Source: CAKZQX01 sp034436755 (GTDB taxonomy: Bacteria > Chloroflexota > Chloroflexia > Chloroflexales > Chloroflexaceae). From it: 64,000 bases of DNA. The notes beneath the pieces were generated by a model. That model worked only from the letters and a program-made list of their open reading frames with translations. It made no database searches and was not told where the DNA came from. The stretch covers positions 16,878-80,877 of the forward strand of contig DAOTVB010000022.1 in the NCBI GenBank assembly GCA_034436755.1, written 5' to 3'. The translations under genes were made by a program, and so were the position numbers. Shown one piece after another: positions 60,648 through 64,000 of the stretch (the first letter of the stretch is position 1; every line of letters starts with the position of its first letter).

Positions 60648-62519
60648 TTATTGCGTTGGGGGTGTGCGAATTGCCTTGAGGAGGCGCTGCATCTGTTCCT
60701 CAAATGTCAACCGCCTGTCGGTGAGATCAAGGTAGGTAAAGATCTGCAGATGCTCTGGAACTTCCGTCTTCTGCCAGAGTAGCAACAGGAAACGCCGCTC
60801 ACGATTGGCCGGACTGCGGGTCTGGAGCAGAAATCGCTCAAAGGTGGCCCACTCGCTCTCCAGCCAGTTCGGGGTTATAACGATCAGGGTTCTGCGGCTC
60901 TGTTTTGTCGCATTTATGATATTCTCCAGCGTTGTCACACCGATTTCAAAGTCACGATAGTCAATACAGACCCGTAGACCCTGCTTTTCCAGGCGGTCAA
61001 GCAGCACATTCTGCACCCACTCACCATCCTTGCTGCTATAGCTGATAAAGACATCGTAGTGGAAATCGTCCTGCGCTGGTGCAGGTTGTTCAGTTTCATG
61101 GGGTGGTTGCTCTGCCGGGGCGGGTTTTTCGGGTGCAGTTGGGGCACGGAACGGTGTTTTGCCCATTGCCAGGTCGGTGAAGCTGATGCCGGTACGCTCT
61201 ATTGCCAAGGAATTGAGTTTGTAAATAAGGCGCGAACGATCGCTGCGGAGTTTGTCAGTTGAACCAAAGCGACGCTCCTCATCCAAATTTTCCTGCAACT
61301 GACTCTTGGAGAGTTCAAAATCCTCCCGTTCAGCTTTATCTTCTGGTTTAATAAATGATGCCAGGGTTTCTAATGCGCGTTCATAGTTTATTGGCATATC
61401 GTTATCTCCTTCAACGTTGTTACCGCTCTCGACGACCTCATAAGACGTATCTTCCGGTAGTAGTATTTCAGCCGGAGCAGCGGCAGGATCGAGATCGGCC
61501 AGGGCACGTTCATAGATGCGATTGCGGATCTGGCAGTAGCCACCGGGGCCGGCCTTGATTACCCCGTTGATATGCGCCAGACGGAACTGTCTGACATTCA
61601 ACCCCGGCGTGAAGCGTGCGGCTTTGCTGGTAATGCGCCGGGTGTAATCCAGCAAATCCGGGGCATCACTCAGGTCAGTGATCCGCGATAGGTGATGGGT
61701 ATCTTCGCGGAAGAATTGATCAACCGCTGCCTCCACCGCTGCAACCGCACTTGTCTGGTTGATCTGCGCTGTCCGGGCTACCAGGTAGCTACAAAGCCGC
61801 TGGCAGAGGTAGGGTTGACCGTCGGTCCAGTAGTAGATACGCTCGGACACGACCCCGGTGACATCCGCCGGTAACTGCAAGTGGGCAGCCAGTTGCCGCA
61901 CCTGCGGCAGATCAAAATCACGCAGGGGAATACGCTGGTCAATATTGAAATCCGAAACGGTTTTATCCTGAATAAGATCTTTCGGGTTAAATGCCCCCGC
62001 GATAATAAAGGTCAGATGCTGCCAGAACGAAAAGCTCTGGCGCGAGGTATAGATACTACGAATAACGGAGAAGAAAGGCGAAGCCCAGGCGGGAGGCATT
62101 GCGCCAATCTCGTCCAAGACGATCACAACCCGCTGCCCGGACTGCTCGGCCAATTCGGCGATATCGGCCAGAAACACTTCCCACGAGGCGCTGTGGGTCG
62201 GTGGCGCGGGACGCCGTTCCCTGGGGATAAAATGCAACTGGCGCAGCAGCCAGGTTCCCAGCGAACTGTACCAGTCGCATTCAGCGGCATGCACTTTGTC
62301 CGGCGTCAGATCGCGCATGGCAAAAGCGTAACCCTGTGGCGCAAACAGGTTTTTCAGGCGGTTAATCAAGCCGGTTTTGCCATGCTGTCGCGGCTCCACC
62401 AGGGTAATATATTCCATGCGCTGCAGATGCAGTGACGCGCGGGTGTCGGCCTCTCGGGGGATGTAGACCGGCGAGTCGGCCTGCACCGGCCCACCCGTCT
62501 GAAAGGGCATATCGTTCAT
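60648..62519 (-). CDS. STAND/AAA-like ATPase with C-terminal TIR domain
   Basis: 623 residues. An AAA-like domain (about 15-350) has a P-loop, EPRQHGKTGL, near 42-51 (Glu where Gly is usual) and Walker B VVIVLDEIGA near 130. A helical linker follows (about 375-455; INYERALETLASFI ... LNSLAIERTG), possibly an effector-associated domain, then a Pro/Glu-rich hinge. The TIR domain (about 487-623) starts DFHYDVFISYSSKD; W-x3-E in SEWATFE places a Glu four residues after Trp, the position of the catalytic Glu in NAD-cleaving TIR domains. Such proteins bind a trigger, oligomerise and deplete NAD in immune responses. Start overlaps the upstream gene by 4 bases. Confidence 0.9.
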   Translation of the reverse strand: MNDMPFQTGGPVQADSPVYIPREADTRASLHLQRMEYITLVEPRQHGKTGLINRLKNLFAPQGYAFAMRDLTPDKVHAAECDWYSSLGTWLLRQLHFIPRERRPAPPTHSASWEVFLADIAELAEQSGQRVVIVLDEIGAMPPAWASPFFSVIRSIYTSRQSFSFWQHLTFIIAGAFNPKDLIQDKTVSDFNIDQRIPLRDFDLPQVRQLAAHLQLPADVTGVVSERIYYWTDGQPYLCQRLCSYLVARTAQINQTSAVAAVEAAVDQFFREDTHHLSRITDLSDAPDLLDYTRRITSKAARFTPGLNVRQFRLAHINGVIKAGPGGYCQIRNRIYERALADLDPAAAPAEILLPEDTSYEVVESGNNVEGDNDMPINYERALETLASFIKPEDKAEREDFELSKSQLQENLDEERRFGSTDKLRSDRSRLIYKLNSLAIERTGISFTDLAMGKTPFRAPTAPEKPAPAEQPPHETEQPAPAQDDFHYDVFISYSSKDGEWVQNVLLDRLEKQGLRVCIDYRDFEIGVTTLENIINATKQSRRTLIVITPNWLESEWATFERFLLQTRSPANRERRFLLLLWQKTEVPEHLQIFTYLDLTDRRLTFEEQMQRLLKAIRTPPTQ

Positions 62520-64000
62520 GCGGGCTGCTCCGCCTGCTGATACTCTTCGACGAACACTTCCAGCAGATCTTCGACGGTGGTGGTGTTGGCAAGCACCATG
62601 GGAAATGCTTCCACGGCGAACTCATACCCGGCACTGGAGCGGCGCAGGATCGAGCGTAGTTCGACCAGGCGATCCAGGGCCGCTTTTGTCTCGGCTGCGC
62701 CAGGGATGATCGCCGCCTGCATTTCCAGCAACTGGCGCACCTCTTTGAGCCGGTAGACCTTAGCTTGCTGCGCCAGCAGCAGAGTAATGATCTTTTCAAG
62801 CGGTGAAGCTGCCCACCAGTAGGTTTCGAGAAAATCCTGCTCCTGAAACTGCGGATCGGCAATCACTGCATCCACATCATCAGGCGTGATACTGCGTTTA
62901 CCCTGCTGATTGATGCGCTCAACCAGGCGACGGCAGAGGCGCTGCACTACATTGGGATGCCCCGACGTAAACGCCCAGATCTGCCGGACCAGCGTCTGCT
63001 CTTCAAAGAGGGAAAGCTCCAACTGCTTCATTGGTCGCGTGACCAGTTCCTCAACGGCGCGGTAGTCCAGCGGACCCAGCAGAATCTCATTCACAAAGTT
63101 AAAGAGCGGACTGGTAGGGTCACGCATGGCATCGCGCAGCGTCCGCTCACCGCTGAGAACAATCTGGGCATGGCCTGCGTTGACCAGTGCCCGGAGCGTG
63201 TTGAAGAGCCGCCAGCCGGCAGCTCGATCAGCGGGAATGAGCTTATCGGCCTCGTCTAACAGCAGCACCAGCGGTTTATCAGGCGGGGGCGCTTGCAGTA
63301 GATCGCCAAAGGTTGCCGGAGCAGACACGGGTGCTGCTGGTTGCCAATCACGGAGCGGCGCGGCCAGAAAATCAGCGAAGGTCGGTGTAGTCGAACAGTC
63401 ATGATAGAGGGTCCGAAGATTTTTCGCCGGTAGACGCATACTATGCAGACAGTTCAGCACCGATGTCTTGCCAACCCGCCGTCCGCCGGTAATTACATAG
63501 GAAGCGCTGGTGGCATGATCAACAATTTCCCGAAGTTCATGCTCACGCCCAAAGAAAAAATGGGGCGGGGTCGGGCCGTTGGTCACATAGGGCGCAACAG
63601 TGACCAGATTGACCTGGGGTAGCACCGTACGGCGCAGCGATTGTTGGGCATCCGCCGCCGCGCCGACTGCCAGCAACTCGCCGTGGTTGACAACCACCAC
63701 ATCATAGGCAAAGACACTACCCAGAGCACGCACAATATGGCGGCGGGCTGTACTCAATGCATCAGTCTCACAGAAGAGTAGCAACAGAGCAATGCGTGAG
63801 CCGGAACCAATCCCGCTGGATACCAGGAGACTGCGCAGTTTTTCAATCGCTTCCGGGGAAAACTGGCGCTCGGCACTTGCCAGCACCAACATGGGATTGG
63901 GAATGCGCAGATTCTCAAAGGCCGTCCCCGTATCCAGCCAGAAAGCGGCAAAGCGGGATTCCCGGAGTTGGTCAGGGGTACAACGCGGATGAAACCAGTC
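62516..64000 (-). CDS. STAND-type ATPase, 5' end outside window
   Basis: The frame stays open and protein-like (WFHPRC ... FAAFWLDTG) from the internal ATG at 63892 to the window edge, so the true start lies beyond 64000; 494 codons are visible. Up to about 63570 lies a compact alpha/beta region (ALLLLFCETDALSTARR ... LLAVGAAADAQQSLRR) like the N-terminal domain often joined to STAND ATPases. The ATPase has FFFGREHEL, Walker A GGRRVGKTS (about 63463-63490) and Walker B LVLLLDEADKLI, then winged-helix and helical regions. It overlaps the TIR-ATPase gene by 4 bases (ATGA), so the two are made together. Likely sensor or co-regulator of a conflict system; the missing N terminus may hold another effector. 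Confidence 0.85.
   Translation of the reverse strand, partial: DWFHPRCTPDQLRESRFAAFWLDTGTAFENLRIPNPMLVLASAERQFSPEAIEKLRSLLVSSGIGSGSRIALLLLFCETDALSTARRHIVRALGSVFAYDVVVVNHGELLAVGAAADAQQSLRRTVLPQVNLVTVAPYVTNGPTPPHFFFGREHELREIVDHATSASYVITGGRRVGKTSVLNCLHSMRLPAKNLRTLYHDCSTTPTFADFLAAPLRDWQPAAPVSAPATFGDLLQAPPPDKPLVLLLDEADKLIPADRAAGWRLFNTLRALVNAGHAQIVLSGERTLRDAMRDPTSPLFNFVNEILLGPLDYRAVEELVTRPMKQLELSLFEEQTLVRQIWAFTSGHPNVVQRLCRRLVERINQQGKRSITPDDVDAVIADPQFQEQDFLETYWWAASPLEKIITLLLAQQAKVYRLKEVRQLLEMQAAIIPGAAETKAALDRLVELRSILRRSSAGYEFAVEAFPMVLANTTTVEDLLEVFVEEYQQAEQPA

Noticed and set aside
1..64000. tRNA, rRNA or insertion-sequence transposase genes
   Set aside because: None was recognised by eye on either strand; a covariance or profile search could still find a tRNA that was missed.

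Overview
The window is about 60% GC and looks like chromosome from a Chloroflexota bacterium, probably class Chloroflexia. This is an inference from gene content and protein style: a fused glycine-to-betaine methyltransferase, very large PAS/GGDEF/EAL signalling proteins, FHA-domain pairs, STAND NTPases with TIR, and many secreted beta-propellers. No rRNA, tRNA, CRISPR array, insertion-sequence transposase, prophage or replication origin was recognised. Both edges cut genes: a GGDEF/EAL protein on the left and a STAND ATPase on the right. Layout: 0-6.8 kb holds a c-di-GMP enzyme, a secreted L,D-transpeptidase, and a PAS-STAS (RsbR-like) sensor coupled to a PLP-dependent threonine/serine dehydratase. 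6.9-13.8 kb is accessory: the betaine-synthesis fusion, an MFS transporter remnant, a ParB-like protein whose C terminus runs into a 109-bp tandem repeat, a large LuxR-type ATPase regulator and a Uma2 nuclease-fold protein. 13.8-20.5 kb holds a PQQ-type propeller, a cobalamin cluster (CbiB, CobD/CobC-type aminotransferase, CobQ) and a TolB-like lipoprotein; CobU lies 11 kb further on at 30.4 kb. 20.6-38.7 kb is a signalling island. Four minus-strand genes (CHASE4 kinase, receiver-GAF kinase, 7TM kinase, receiver-PAS-GGDEF-EAL) face a plus-strand pair (6xPAS-GAF-GGDEF and Cache-GAF-PAS-GGDEF-EAL) that overlap by 4 bp. 38.7-42.5 kb holds an orphan solute-binding lipoprotein and a roadblock/LC7 protein, flanked by two arrays of an unusual structured repeat in opposite orientation. 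42.5-60.5 kb is mostly core: TIGR00266/AIM24 protein, Rho, adenine phosphoribosyltransferase, CorA, a family 2 glycosyltransferase, ribosomal protein bL25, TsaE, TsaB, two FHA proteins, a PhoB/PhoR-type pair, peroxiredoxin, an IMP dehydrogenase-family enzyme and a secreted FG-GAP protein. 60.6-64 kb is a candidate two-gene conflict (defence) operon of STAND NTPases, one ending in a TIR domain. The two most interesting signals are: (1) a family of at least seven elements, each with conserved arms around a 19-25 bp near-perfect hairpin with a 3-nt loop. The outer stem is similar between copies while the inner stem differs completely yet stays self-complementary, so structure is kept and sequence is not. 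Three copies lie on each side of the solute-binding/roadblock pair in opposite orientation, one full and one partial copy lie near 49.7 kb, and decayed copies lie near 3.7 and 27.3 kb. (2) The STAND / STAND-TIR gene pair at the right edge. Functions are read from motifs and family resemblance by eye; no database search was run.
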